A stretch of 64,000 bases of DNA from JAWRCU01 sp033542235 (lineage in GTDB: Bacteria; Pseudomonadota; Alphaproteobacteria; Rhizobiales; Rhizobiaceae): assembly GCF_033542235.1 (NCBI RefSeq), contig NZ_JAWRCU010000001.1, forward strand, positions 372,001 through 436,000, read 5' to 3'. The translations under genes and the position numbers were made by a program. Positions 7,481 to 15,465 of the stretch are shown here, in pieces (the stretch's first letter is position 1; the number at the start of each line of letters is the position of its first letter). The notes beneath the pieces were generated by a model. The model had not been told where the DNA came from. It saw only the letters and a program-made list of their open reading frames with translations, and did no database searches.

Positions 7481-8577
7481 ACGAGATACGGCCACGCCAG
7501 CGCGACGAGAACCCGGCCGGCATTCACTTGCCGCTCGAACCGCTACCCGGCCATTCCTCGCGCGGCCGATTGGAGCGCGTGCTGCGCCGCGGCGAGTTCG
7601 CAGTGACGGCCGAGCTCAACCCTCCGGACAGCGCCAATCCCGAGGACGTCTACGACCGCGCCCGCGTCTTCGACGGCTGGGTCGACGGCATCAACGCGGT
7701 CGACGCGTCCGGCGCCAACTGCCACATGTCGTCGGTCGGCATCTGTGCGTTGCTGACGCGCATGGGCTATGCCCCGATCATGCAGATTGCGTGCCGCGAC
7801 AAGAACCGCATCGCGATACAGGGCGACGTGCTGGGCGCCGCGGCAATGGGGGTGGCCAACATCCTGTGCCTCACCGGAGACGGTGTACAGGCCGGCGACC
7901 AGCCGGGCGCCAAGCCGGTCTTCGATCTCGATTCCAGTTCGCTGCTCGAGACAATCCGCGTCATGCGCGATAACGGGAAGTTCCTCTCGGGCCGCAAGCT
8001 CACCACGCCGCCGGAGGTTTTCCTGGGCGCGGCGATCAACCCTTTCGCACCGCCATTCGATTTCCGGCCGGTCCACCTCGGAAAGAAGATCGCGGCGGGC
8101 GCGCAGTTCGTGCAAAGCCAGTATTGCTTCGACGTGCCGATGTTTCGCACCTTCATGCAGCGGGCCCGCGACCTGGGCCTTACCGACAAGGTGTTCATCC
8201 TGTGTGGCGTCGGCCCCCTCGCTTCGGCCAGGACCGCGCGCTGGATGCGCACCAACGTGCCGGGCGTGCACATTCCCGATGCCGTCATCAAGCGGCTGGA
8301 AGGCGCTGAAGATCAGAAGAAGGAAGGCAAGAAGCTCTGCATCGACATTATCAACGAAGTAAAGGAGATCTCCGGTGTCTCGGGCATCCATGTGATGGCC
8401 TATCGCCAGGAGGAATATGTCGCCGAGATCGTCGATGAATCGGGCGTGCTCAAGGGCCGACAGCCTTGGAAGCGCGAGGCAAGGCGGGACGACCAGCTGG
8501 TAGCGGACCGGCTCGAGCATCTACTGCACGACGATATCACTGAAGCCCAGAGCGAGATGGTGAAGACGGCGCATTGA
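7477..8577 (+). CDS. metF: Methylenetetrahydrofolate reductase (MetF family)
   Basis: A flavin-dependent TIM-barrel enzyme of 366 residues interconverting methylene-THF and methyl-THF. Visible are Glu46 in FAVTAELNPP (the position of the catalytic Glu in MetF), the LCLTGDG motif with the following Gln/Asp-rich loop, and AGAQFVQSQYCFD. The ATGA overlap with the upstream gene fixes the start at 7477. In this cluster the enzyme would probably run in the oxidative direction, turning methyl-THF made from the corrinoid into methylene-THF (inference), though a biosynthetic role cannot be excluded. The C-terminal extension past residue 330 is rich in charged residues. Confidence 0.92.
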   Translation: MNEIRPRQRDENPAGIHLPLEPLPGHSSRGRLERVLRRGEFAVTAELNPPDSANPEDVYDRARVFDGWVDGINAVDASGANCHMSSVGICALLTRMGYAPIMQIACRDKNRIAIQGDVLGAAAMGVANILCLTGDGVQAGDQPGAKPVFDLDSSSLLETIRVMRDNGKFLSGRKLTTPPEVFLGAAINPFAPPFDFRPVHLGKKIAAGAQFVQSQYCFDVPMFRTFMQRARDLGLTDKVFILCGVGPLASARTARWMRTNVPGVHIPDAVIKRLEGAEDQKKEGKKLCIDIINEVKEISGVSGIHVMAYRQEEYVAEIVDESGVLKGRQPWKREARRDDQLVADRLEHLLHDDITEAQSEMVKTAH

Positions 8578-8614
8578 ACGCGCTTTCCAAGCCGGTTGAA
8601 ACAACAGAGATAAC

Positions 8615-8636
8615 GATATAAAGAAATCTTTATATC
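8615..8636. promoter_or_regulatory. Perfect 22-bp palindrome before the methyl-THF methyltransferase
   Basis: The sequence GATATAAAGA-AA-TCTTTATATC is a 10-bp perfect inverted repeat with a 2-bp centre, ending 14 bp before the ATG at 8651 and just ahead of the GGAGAA ribosome binding site. From memory it resembles the AT-rich palindromes assigned to ArsR-family regulators of methionine/SAH metabolism in alphaproteobacteria; that match needs checking. It could repress the downstream two-gene unit or act in the RNA. Confidence 0.65.
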
Positions 8637-8650
8637 CTACGGAGAACGGA

Positions 8651-9637
8651 ATGACCCGCACGATCGTCGCTTCGGCGACCAGGGAAATCGTCATTGGCTT
8701 CGATCAGCCCTTCTGCGTGATCGGTGAACGCATCAATCCGACCGGCCGCAAGAAGCTGGCCGCCGAGATGATCGAAGGCAACTTCGAGACGGTCAAGAAG
8801 GACGCGCTGGAGCAGGCGGCAGCAGGCGCGACCATGCTCGACGTGAATGCAGGCGTGACAGCCGTCGACCCCAACGCAACGGAGCCCGGCCTGCTCGTGC
8901 AGACCCTCGAGATCGTGCAGGGGCTGGTCGACCTGCCGCTCTCGATCGATTCCTCCGTGACTGCGGCAATCGAGGCCGGCCTCAAAGTCGCCAAGGGCCG
9001 GCCGCTGGTGAATTCGGTCACCGGCGAGGAGGAGAAGCTCGAAGCGATCCTGCCGCTGGTCAAGAAGTATGACGTCCCCGTGGTCGCGATCTCCAATGAC
9101 GAAACCGGCATCTCGATGGATCCGGATGTGCGCTTCGCCGTTGCCAAGAAGATCGTTGAACGCGCCATGGACCATGGCATCAAGCCGCATGACGTAGTCG
9201 TCGATCCGCTGGTGATGCCGATCGGTGCCCTGGGCGATGCCGGCAGGCAGGTCTTTGCGCTGCTGAGACGCCTGCGCGAAGAGCTGAAGGTCAACACCAC
9301 TTGCGGCCTCTCGAATATTTCGTTCGGCCTGCCGCACCGCCATGGCATCAACGCGGCCTTTATTCCGATGGTGATCGGCGCCGGCATGACCAGCGCGATA
9401 ATGAATCCCTGCCGCCCACAGGAGATGGAAGCCGTACGCGGCGCCAACGTCCTGGCCGGCACCGACAAGGACTGCATGACCTGGATCAGGACTTACAAGG
9501 ATTATAAGCCCGCGGAGGGCGGCAATGCCGCCGCGGCGCCGGTCGCCGCCAACAATGGCGAGGCTTCTACCGCTGCCGCACCGGCCAATGGTCGCCGTCG
9601 CGGCGGACGGGAAGCCAGGCTGGCGGCGCGCGGATAG
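8651..9637 (+). CDS. Methyltetrahydrofolate:corrinoid methyltransferase (DHPS-like, AcsE/MtvA type)
   Basis: A 328-residue pterin-binding TIM barrel. Diagnostic segments are VIGERINPTGRKKLA, MLDVNAGV, LSIDSS, NSVTGEEEKLE, DPLVMPIG and GLSNISFGLP, the last carrying the Asn that contacts the pterin in this family. It should transfer the methyl group between methyl-corrinoid and THF and so links MttB chemistry to MetF. After the barrel (about residue 285) there is an Ala/Asn-rich linker and a basic C-terminal tail GRRRGGREARLAARG, not needed for the fold. GGAGAA gives a good ribosome binding site. The gene is 11 bp from the RamA-like activator gene. Confidence 0.92.
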   Translation: MTRTIVASATREIVIGFDQPFCVIGERINPTGRKKLAAEMIEGNFETVKKDALEQAAAGATMLDVNAGVTAVDPNATEPGLLVQTLEIVQGLVDLPLSIDSSVTAAIEAGLKVAKGRPLVNSVTGEEEKLEAILPLVKKYDVPVVAISNDETGISMDPDVRFAVAKKIVERAMDHGIKPHDVVVDPLVMPIGALGDAGRQVFALLRRLREELKVNTTCGLSNISFGLPHRHGINAAFIPMVIGAGMTSAIMNPCRPQEMEAVRGANVLAGTDKDCMTWIRTYKDYKPAEGGNAAAAPVAANNGEASTAAAPANGRRRGGREARLAARG

Positions 9638-9648
9638 GCGATAAGGTT

Positions 9649-11748
9649 GTGAACGCTCCGCATGACATAAAGGACCCGCTTGTCCTCTTCATGCCCTCCG
9701 GCAAACGAGGGCGTTTTCCGATCGGCACGCCGGTGCTCGACGCAGCGCGCTCGCTCGGCGTCTATGTCGAGAGCGTGTGCGGCGGTCGCGCAACCTGCGG
9801 GCGCTGCCAGGTTTCCGTCCAGGAAGGCAATTTCGCCAAGCACAAGATCGTCTCTTCGCTCGACCACATCTCCGTCAAGGGTCCGAAGGAGGACCGCTAC
9901 GAGCGGGTGCGCGGCCTGCCGGAAGGCCGCCGCCTCTCCTGCTCCGCGACCGTGCAGGGCGACCTCGTCATCGACGTCCCGCAGGATACCGTCATCAACG
10001 CCCAGGTTGTCCGCAAGGCCGCTACCGACCGTGTCATCGAGCGTAACCCGGCAGTGCAGCTTTGCTATGTTGAGGTCGAAGAACCCGACATGCACAAGCC
10101 GCTCGGCGACCTCGACCGGCTCAAGGCCGCTTTGGAGAAGGAGTGGGGCTGGAAGGATCTTCTGGTTGTCCCTCATCTTATCCCTCAGATCCAGAAGATT
10201 CTGCGCACCAGGCTGCCCGATCAGCCGGAAGTGAGTGAAGGCAAATGGGGCGTGACCGCCGTCGTGCATCGCGACACGGAATCGGCGCGCCCCTTCATCG
10301 TGGCACTGTATCCCGGCCTCAAGAACGAAGCCTACGGCATTGCCTGCGACATCGGCTCCACCACGATCGCAATGCATCTCGTGTCACTGCTGTCGGGCCG
10401 TATTGCGGCATCGTCGGGCGCGGCGAACCCGCAGATCCGGTTCGGCGAGGATCTGATGAGCCGCGTCTCCTACGTGATGATGAATCCGGATGGGCGCGAG
10501 GCCATGACCAAGGCCGTGCGCGAAGCCGTCAACGAATTGATCGGCAAGGTCTGCGCGGAAGGGAACGTCAACCGCGAGGACATTTTCGACAGCGTCTTCG
10601 TCTGCAACCCGATCATGCATCACCTCTTCCTCGGCATCGACCCGACGGAGCTCGGCCAGGCGCCCTTTGCGCTTGCCGTGTCAGGCGCGCTGCAGTTCTG
10701 GGCGCATGAGATCGGGATCGAAGTGAGCCGCGGCGCCCGGCTTTACATGCTGCCTTGCATCGCCGGCCATGTCGGCGCGGATGCCGCTGGCGCCACGCTT
10801 TCGGAAGGTCCCCACCGCCAGGACCGCATGATGCTTCTGGTCGACGTCGGCACCAACGCGGAGATCGTGCTCGGCAACAAGGAGCGCGTCGTGGCCGCAT
10901 CCTCGCCGACCGGCCCGGCGTTCGAGGGAGCCGAAATCTCCTCGGGCCAGCGAGCGGCGCCTGGCGCGATCGAGCGCGTCCGCATCGATCCGGTCACGCT
11001 CGAGCCGAAATACCGCGTGATCGGCGTCGATAAATGGTCCGATGAGCCCGGCTTCGAAGAGGCGGCCAAGTTGACCGGCGTTACCGGTATTTGCGGCTCG
11101 GCCATCATCGAGGTCGTGGCGGAGATGTATCTCAGCGGCATCATCTCCGAAGACGGTGTCGTCGACGGCTCGCTCGCGGAGCGCTCGCCGCGCATCGTTC
11201 AGAACGGCCGTACCTTCTCCTATCTGTTGCGCGACGGCGAACCGCGCATCACGGTGACGCAGAACGATGTGCGAGCGATCCAGCTCGCCAAGGCTGCGCT
11301 CTATGCCGGGGTGAAGCTGCTCATGGAGAAGCAGGGCATCGATCATGTCCACACGATCCGCTTCGCCGGCGCATTCGGCTCCTTCATCGATCCGAAATAT
11401 GCGATGGTGCTGGGCCTCATCCCAGACTGCGACCTGTCGGAAGTGAAGGCAGTCGGCAACGCTGCGGGCACCGGCGCGCTGATGGCTCTGCTCAACCGTG
11501 ATCACCGCCGCGAAATCGAGCAGACGGTAAGGAAGATCGAGAAGATCGAGACCGCGCTCGAGCCGCATTTCCAGCAGCTATTCGTCAACGCGATGGCATT
11601 GCCGAACAAGGTCGATCCCTTCCCGAAGCTCGCCGCAGCCGTGCCCCTGCCACCGCGCAAGGCCGATGACGCGGGCGCGACTCCTGGAGAGGCCAGCCCT
11701 CGCCGCCGCTCCCGTGAGGAACGCGCGGCAAGGCGCGCCAGAAGCTGA
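9649..11748 (+). CDS. Corrinoid reductive activator, RamA/RACo-like ([2Fe-2S] + ASKHA ATPase domain)
   Basis: A 699-residue protein that should use ATP to return oxidised Co(II)-corrinoid to Co(I). The N-terminal ferredoxin-type domain carries Cys44, Cys50, Cys53 and Cys98, the spacing of a plant-type [2Fe-2S] cluster. The C-terminal ASKHA ATPase domain (DUF4445 type) shows IACDIGSTTIAMHL, LLVDVGTNAEIVLG, GICGSAIIEVV and FAGAFGSFIDP. The start is GTG; no ATG is available before the ferredoxin domain. The C terminus is a basic tail, PRRRSREERAARRARS, similar in composition to tails on two other enzymes of the cluster. An activator is what an aerobic corrinoid system would need most, since Co(I) is easily oxidised. 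Confidence 0.92.
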   Translation: MNAPHDIKDPLVLFMPSGKRGRFPIGTPVLDAARSLGVYVESVCGGRATCGRCQVSVQEGNFAKHKIVSSLDHISVKGPKEDRYERVRGLPEGRRLSCSATVQGDLVIDVPQDTVINAQVVRKAATDRVIERNPAVQLCYVEVEEPDMHKPLGDLDRLKAALEKEWGWKDLLVVPHLIPQIQKILRTRLPDQPEVSEGKWGVTAVVHRDTESARPFIVALYPGLKNEAYGIACDIGSTTIAMHLVSLLSGRIAASSGAANPQIRFGEDLMSRVSYVMMNPDGREAMTKAVREAVNELIGKVCAEGNVNREDIFDSVFVCNPIMHHLFLGIDPTELGQAPFALAVSGALQFWAHEIGIEVSRGARLYMLPCIAGHVGADAAGATLSEGPHRQDRMMLLVDVGTNAEIVLGNKERVVAASSPTGPAFEGAEISSGQRAAPGAIERVRIDPVTLEPKYRVIGVDKWSDEPGFEEAAKLTGVTGICGSAIIEVVAEMYLSGIISEDGVVDGSLAERSPRIVQNGRTFSYLLRDGEPRITVTQNDVRAIQLAKAALYAGVKLLMEKQGIDHVHTIRFAGAFGSFIDPKYAMVLGLIPDCDLSEVKAVGNAAGTGALMALLNRDHRREIEQTVRKIEKIETALEPHFQQLFVNAMALPNKVDPFPKLAAAVPLPPRKADDAGATPGEASPRRRSREERAARRARS

Positions 11749-11779
11749 AGCGGGGCGAATTTCGGCCCGAACTTTGTTT

Positions 11780-11814
11780 GCATGCAAATGTTTCCTTCTG
11801 AAACATTTGCATGC
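11780..11814 (+). terminator. Perfect 15-bp stem-loop after the RamA-like gene
   Basis: A 15-bp arm starting GCATGCAAAT is followed by the 5-nt loop CTTCT and its exact complement, 32 bp after the RamA-like stop codon. The stem is AT-rich and no U-run follows, so it is an atypical terminator; it may instead protect the operon's 3' end or serve as an operator for the DUF1127 gene at 11911. Confidence 0.6.
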
Positions 11815-11910
11815 CCTGCGCGTGATTGCACGGAAACAAACCTCACCTATTTCGAGCGCCTTCGCAGCATCCGCACGTCTCGGATGCCCGCAGCACTTAT
11901 GGAGGCGCAG

Positions 11911-12057
11911 ATGTCTTTCGTGCACGATTTGAAAAAATTCGCCATTACCAGACTTAAGGAGTATCGGCATCGGCGGACGCTGGTTCTGCTCGATGCGCTT
12001 CCGGACGAGCTGAAGAAGGACATCGGCTGGACCGGGCCGAACCGTCGGTACGAATAG
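11911..12057 (+). CDS. DUF1127 small protein
   Basis: A 48-residue basic protein with the DUF1127 (YjiS-like) core LLDALPDELKKDIGW. Such proteins in alphaproteobacteria are short, arginine-rich and have been tied to RNA turnover and phosphate or carbon stress in some species. GGAGG lies 5 nt before the ATG. A second DUF1127 gene is at 14380. It follows the long hairpin after the RamA-like gene, so it is probably transcribed on its own. Confidence 0.85.
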   Translation: MSFVHDLKKFAITRLKEYRHRRTLVLLDALPDELKKDIGWTGPNRRYE

Positions 12058-12154
12058 CCAATTTACGCCAGTTTGACTTGGCGAGGGCGATACCCATTTG
12101 ATGTGTTGAGGGGGCAGTGAGTTGAGGCGCGGGCCGCGCCGGAGATTCATGTGA

Positions 12155-13162
12155 ATGCCGAGCCTGAAAAGTCATTTCATCGCCTTCATCGTCGGACACT
12201 GGCACAGAACCGCTTTCACCAGCGCCGAAGGTCTGCATGAATGGATCAACTGGGCGCGGCAGCGCGAAAGCGATTTGCCGCCCCTATCGTTTTCCGTCCG
12301 GTTTGATGTGTCGACCCGCGAAGTCGATGGCTTCCCGGTCCATGAGGTCCGTCCAAAGCAGGTCAGGAGCCGCCTGAGACTGCTCTATCTGCATGGCGGC
12401 GCCTATGTCTTCCAGATCAGCCGTTATCACTGGAGGCTCATCGGCGAGCTTGCCGAACGGCTCGGCGTCGCTGTAACCGTGCCGGTCTATCCTTTGGCGC
12501 CGGAGCATGACTTCCACGCCGTGTTCGGCATGACGATGCAGGTCTATCGCGGGCTGCTGAACGACATGCCGGCTTCCGACGTCGCCTTCGTCGGCGACTC
12601 GGCCGGCGGCAACATGGCGGTGGTGATGACGATGCTCGCGGCCGAAGAAGGCCTCCCCTCGCCCGCCGCGCATGTGCTGATCTCGCCGGGTCTCGACATG
12701 TCGCTCGCCAATCCGGAAATCTTCGAATTCGCAAAGTTCGATCCCTGGCTTGCTATTCCCGGCGGCCTGGAAGCGATCCGCCTCTATGCGCCCGGAATCG
12801 AGCGGACCGATTGGCGCATCAGTCCGCTATATGGCGACCTCTCTGTGGTGCCGAAAACGCTTCTGCTCACCGGCACGCGCGACATCTTGCATCCCGACTG
12901 CCTGGTTTACGTGACGAAGGCACGCGAGGCCGGCGTTGACGTTGAGCTGGTCGCCGAGCCAGGCATGATTCATGTCTGGCCCCTTATCGCCATGCCCGAG
13001 GCGCTTCGCGCCCGCGATCGAATTGTCACGTTCTTGCGTGAAGTCGACGGCAAGGGCAATGACGCCGTGCCCCGGCCTGCCGCCGAGTTTGCCGGTTCCT
13101 TCGTCGCTGCGCTCCGGAACGGCTCGCGGGTTCTGCTGGCTTCGCTTCCCTGGCCAATCTGA
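12155..13162 (+). CDS. Alpha/beta hydrolase of the hormone-sensitive lipase family
   Basis: A 335-residue cytosolic esterase-type protein. The oxyanion-hole motif HGG is at residues 80-82, the nucleophile elbow GDSAGG at 147-152 (Ser149), and the later GTRDILHPD and GMIHVWP segments supply the likely Asp and His of the triad. Substrate unknown; this family takes short acyl esters. GGAG precedes the ATG by about 10 nt. It converges on the LysR gene at 13273, with a bidirectional hairpin between. Confidence 0.88.
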   Translation: MPSLKSHFIAFIVGHWHRTAFTSAEGLHEWINWARQRESDLPPLSFSVRFDVSTREVDGFPVHEVRPKQVRSRLRLLYLHGGAYVFQISRYHWRLIGELAERLGVAVTVPVYPLAPEHDFHAVFGMTMQVYRGLLNDMPASDVAFVGDSAGGNMAVVMTMLAAEEGLPSPAAHVLISPGLDMSLANPEIFEFAKFDPWLAIPGGLEAIRLYAPGIERTDWRISPLYGDLSVVPKTLLLTGTRDILHPDCLVYVTKAREAGVDVELVAEPGMIHVWPLIAMPEALRARDRIVTFLREVDGKGNDAVPRPAAEFAGSFVAALRNGSRVLLASLPWPI

Positions 13163-13235
13163 CCGTCATTCCAGAGCTGCGTGCATTCAAACTGAACTGG
13201 CACGCCGCTCTATCGCTCTGTTTAAGCGTTGGATT

Positions 13236-13266
13236 CGACCGAAAACCGTTACGCACTTTTCGGTCG
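13236..13266. terminator. Bidirectional terminator / intergenic palindrome
   Basis: A perfect 10-bp stem CGACCGAAAA / TTTTCGGTCG with an 11-nt loop lies between the converging hydrolase and LysR genes. A-rich and T-rich stem ends would give U-runs both ways. The sequence resembles a palindrome common between rhizobial genes. Confidence 0.65.
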
Positions 13267-13272
13267 GCTGCT

Positions 13273-14172
13273 CTAGAACTTACCAGTCTCGCGGAACAGC
13301 TCGAACGCAGCGCGGATATGGTCGGCGACGGCCTTGACCGGCGCGGCAGCCTCGGGTGTAACCAGCATTGCAAGGCTGTAGGTACCCATTTCTGGCATGC
13401 CGTCCTTTTCGGTAAGCTCCACCAGATCGCTGGCGATGAAGGACTTCGGCATCGGCGCCACCGCGAGGTCGGCAGTGATCGCCGAGCGCTGGCCTGCCGT
13501 GTGGGCGCTCATATAAGCGACGCGGTAGTTGCGGCCCTGCTTGCCGAGCGCATCGAGAGCGCTGGCGCGCCAGGCGCAGCCCTCTTCCCAAAGCGAGATC
13601 GGCAGCGGATCACGCAGATGCGCTGAGCCGCCCTTGGCGCCGGCCCAGACGATCGGCTCGGTCAGCAGCACCTCGGCGCCGGCCATGCTCGCCTTGAACG
13701 AATTGGTGATGAGGGTGATATCGAGCGTACGCTCGTCGAGGCGGCGGCGCAGATTACCGCTATCGTCGATCACCACGTCGACCGCGATCGAGGGATGAGA
13801 CTGCGCGAAGCGCTTGAGCACATGCGGCAGCACGCGCTCCCCATAATCATCCGGCGAGCCGAGACGCACCAGGCCGACGATATCCGGCACTATGAATTTC
13901 GAAACCGCTTCACGGTTCATCGCAAGCATGCGCCGCGCATAGCCGAGCAGTATCTCGCCGTCGGTCGTCAGCGAGACCGACCGGGCGTCGCGCGAGAAGA
14001 CGGCGCGCCCGAGAATTTCCTCGAGCTTCTTGATTTGCATCGAAACTGCCGAGGGCGTTCGGAAAACGGCATTTGCAGCGGTCGTGAAGCTGCCGGTCTC
14101 GGCGATGGCCACGAATGTGCGCAGCACATCGAGCTCGAGCAGGGGCATGGGGTGATTGAGCGGGGCAGTCAT
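13273..14172 (-). CDS. LysR-family transcriptional regulator
   Basis: A 299-residue LysR regulator. The N-terminal winged helix (about residues 10-70) contains LDVLRTFVAIAETGSFTTAANAV and the recognition helix SAVSMQIKKLEE; a periplasmic-binding-like effector domain follows. The start may instead be the ATG at residue 9, which begins the conserved segment. Its target is unclear: the gene upstream on the opposite strand is a DUF1127 gene at 14380 and the convergent neighbour is a hydrolase. Confidence 0.88.
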   Translation of the reverse strand: MTAPLNHPMPLLELDVLRTFVAIAETGSFTTAANAVFRTPSAVSMQIKKLEEILGRAVFSRDARSVSLTTDGEILLGYARRMLAMNREAVSKFIVPDIVGLVRLGSPDDYGERVLPHVLKRFAQSHPSIAVDVVIDDSGNLRRRLDERTLDITLITNSFKASMAGAEVLLTEPIVWAGAKGGSAHLRDPLPISLWEEGCAWRASALDALGKQGRNYRVAYMSAHTAGQRSAITADLAVAPMPKSFIASDLVELTEKDGMPEMGTYSLAMLVTPEAAAPVKAVADHIRAAFELFRETGKF

Positions 14173-14379
14173 CAGTCTCTCGCTTCAATTTCCTTGATCA
14201 AGACGATCATTTGATTTCGTTTGATTGAATGCCTTTTCTTCCCCATAGTCAAGTGCATCGAAGGCGGCACACCAGGGTCAGCATCAATTCAAGCCTGAAT
14301 CGCGACCGCAGTCGAAAGCAAAAAAAGCCTGCAAATGAAGAGTTTAAGCGCCTGTCATAACCTGAGAAAGGAAAGTGCC

Positions 14380-14565
14380 ATGTCGATACTGTCGACGATC
14401 AGCCGCCTCGCTCATGAATATAGCGAGGCCCGCGCCCGCTACCTGACGGAGCGGTCGATCAACGCCCTGCCAATCGAGCTTCAGAAGGATATTGGCTGGC
14501 CGGATGTGCATGAGAGCCGTCGCAGCCCGAACTTTTCCATCGGCTCATGGGCAGGCGGAAAGTAA
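14380..14565 (+). CDS. DUF1127 small protein (second copy)
   Basis: A 61-residue protein with the DUF1127 core INALPIELQKDIGWPD, related to the protein at 11911 but with a longer C-terminal tail. AAAGGA lies about 8 nt before the ATG. It is divergent from the LysR gene, whose product could control it, and is followed within 20 bp by a strong hairpin, so it is probably a single-gene transcript. Confidence 0.85.
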   Translation: MSILSTISRLAHEYSEARARYLTERSINALPIELQKDIGWPDVHESRRSPNFSIGSWAGGK

Positions 14566-14585
14566 TGACGATGAAGCTGGATAGC

Positions 14586-14621
14586 GCCTGCCGGCTCTGC
14601 AAAGACCACTGACCGGCAGGC
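14586..14621 (+). terminator. Hairpin after the second DUF1127 gene
   Basis: A perfect 9-bp GC-rich stem GCCTGCCGG / CCGGCAGGC with an 18-nt loop lies 20 bp after the stop codon. There is no U-run. The remaining gap to 14904 has no gene; it contains one perfect AT-rich inverted repeat, AGAGTTA-AC-TAACTCT, at 14705-14720. Confidence 0.5.
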
Positions 14622-14904
14622 ACCCGTCGATCCCAGACTGAGGGACCGGAGCTATGCAGGCGACGCATGACGCTCCTGAGCAAGACGCATAGCGGCGCCT
14701 CGCGAGAGTTAACTAACTCTAATTATTCGACAAATCGGATATCAGGTCGTAAATTTGACGGCTGGCATGTCGCTTTTCGAATGAACCCGTTCGCTTTTCG
14801 CGCTCAAAATAAAAGCAACACTGCATATATCCGCATCACCAACGGCCTGCCCCACTCCATCAAGCGAAGGCATCCCGTGTGGCTCGACTGCATGGAGATG
14901 TGTT

Positions 14905-15045
14905 ATGAAATTTTTTTCGCGCCTTTTCGCGCCACGCCGCGAATCCAACCTGATCACTGCCCTTGAGCGTCAGCGCCTCGGCAAGACGATGCCCGGCCAG
15001 ACCGGGGCGATCGCAGCCTCGCGCCTCGGCGGCATCGTGATGTGA
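14905..15045 (+). CDS. Hypothetical 46-residue basic protein
   Basis: A small reading frame beginning MKFFSRLFAPRRESN and ending ASRLGGIVM. GGAG lies 7 nt before the ATG and a terminator-like hairpin follows about 40 bp after the stop. The protein is basic, with an amphipathic start. I do not recognise the family. The ribosome binding site, terminator and isolated position beside DUF1127 genes support it as real, but there is no homology evidence here. Confidence 0.5.
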   Translation: MKFFSRLFAPRRESNLITALERQRLGKTMPGQTGAIAASRLGGIVM

Positions 15046-15087
15046 GCTCAAAGTAGAAGCTGCCCGCCACTCCCCGGGTAGGAATTG

Positions 15088-15125
15088 AACCGCTGTCCGT
15101 ATCAACCCCGGGCGGCGGTTTTTCT
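15088..15125 (+). terminator. Rho-independent-type terminator
   Basis: The stem AACCGC / GCGGTT is followed directly by TTTTTC. It lies about 40 bp after the 46-residue reading frame and probably ends its transcript. Confidence 0.55.
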
Positions 15126-15427
15126 TTGCCTTGGCAACAGCAAGCATCCTTTCCGTCGAGCTCAGGTTCGGATCAGGCGGCGCACCCTAGGGTGCCTCTC
15201 AACCCACTCCTGTGACAAATGACTCGGGATTGTAACCGGTCCCGCGACACCGTCGCCATACTCCGGATACGCAGCCGCGTGAGCATCGCCAGGCCAGGAT
15301 GCTGCCGATCTCGTGGCAGTGTCGTGAAGCATGGCGCCGGCTCGCCGCCTGGGACCGCGGTGCGGCGGGCCGGTCGCCAGCTTCTGGACAAATGGCGGCG
15401 ACTGGGCCTCTTGCCCGATCAGCGCCA

Positions 15428-15465
15428 GCCCGCCGCTAGAAGATCGCGCTGGCGGCGGGCCTTTT
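15428..15465 (+). terminator. Strong GC-rich hairpin with T-run
   Basis: A perfect 9-bp stem GCCCGCCGC / GCGGCGGGC is followed by CTTTTC. No annotated gene ends just before it, so it may terminate an unannotated small RNA in the 15130-15460 interval. Confidence 0.55.

Noticed and set aside
15081..15100. tRNA T-arm-like sequence GGAATTGAACC on the plus strand (minus-strand tRNA)
   Set aside because: The flanking bases do not form a T-stem, acceptor stem or anticodon arm; the same bases belong to a terminator hairpin.
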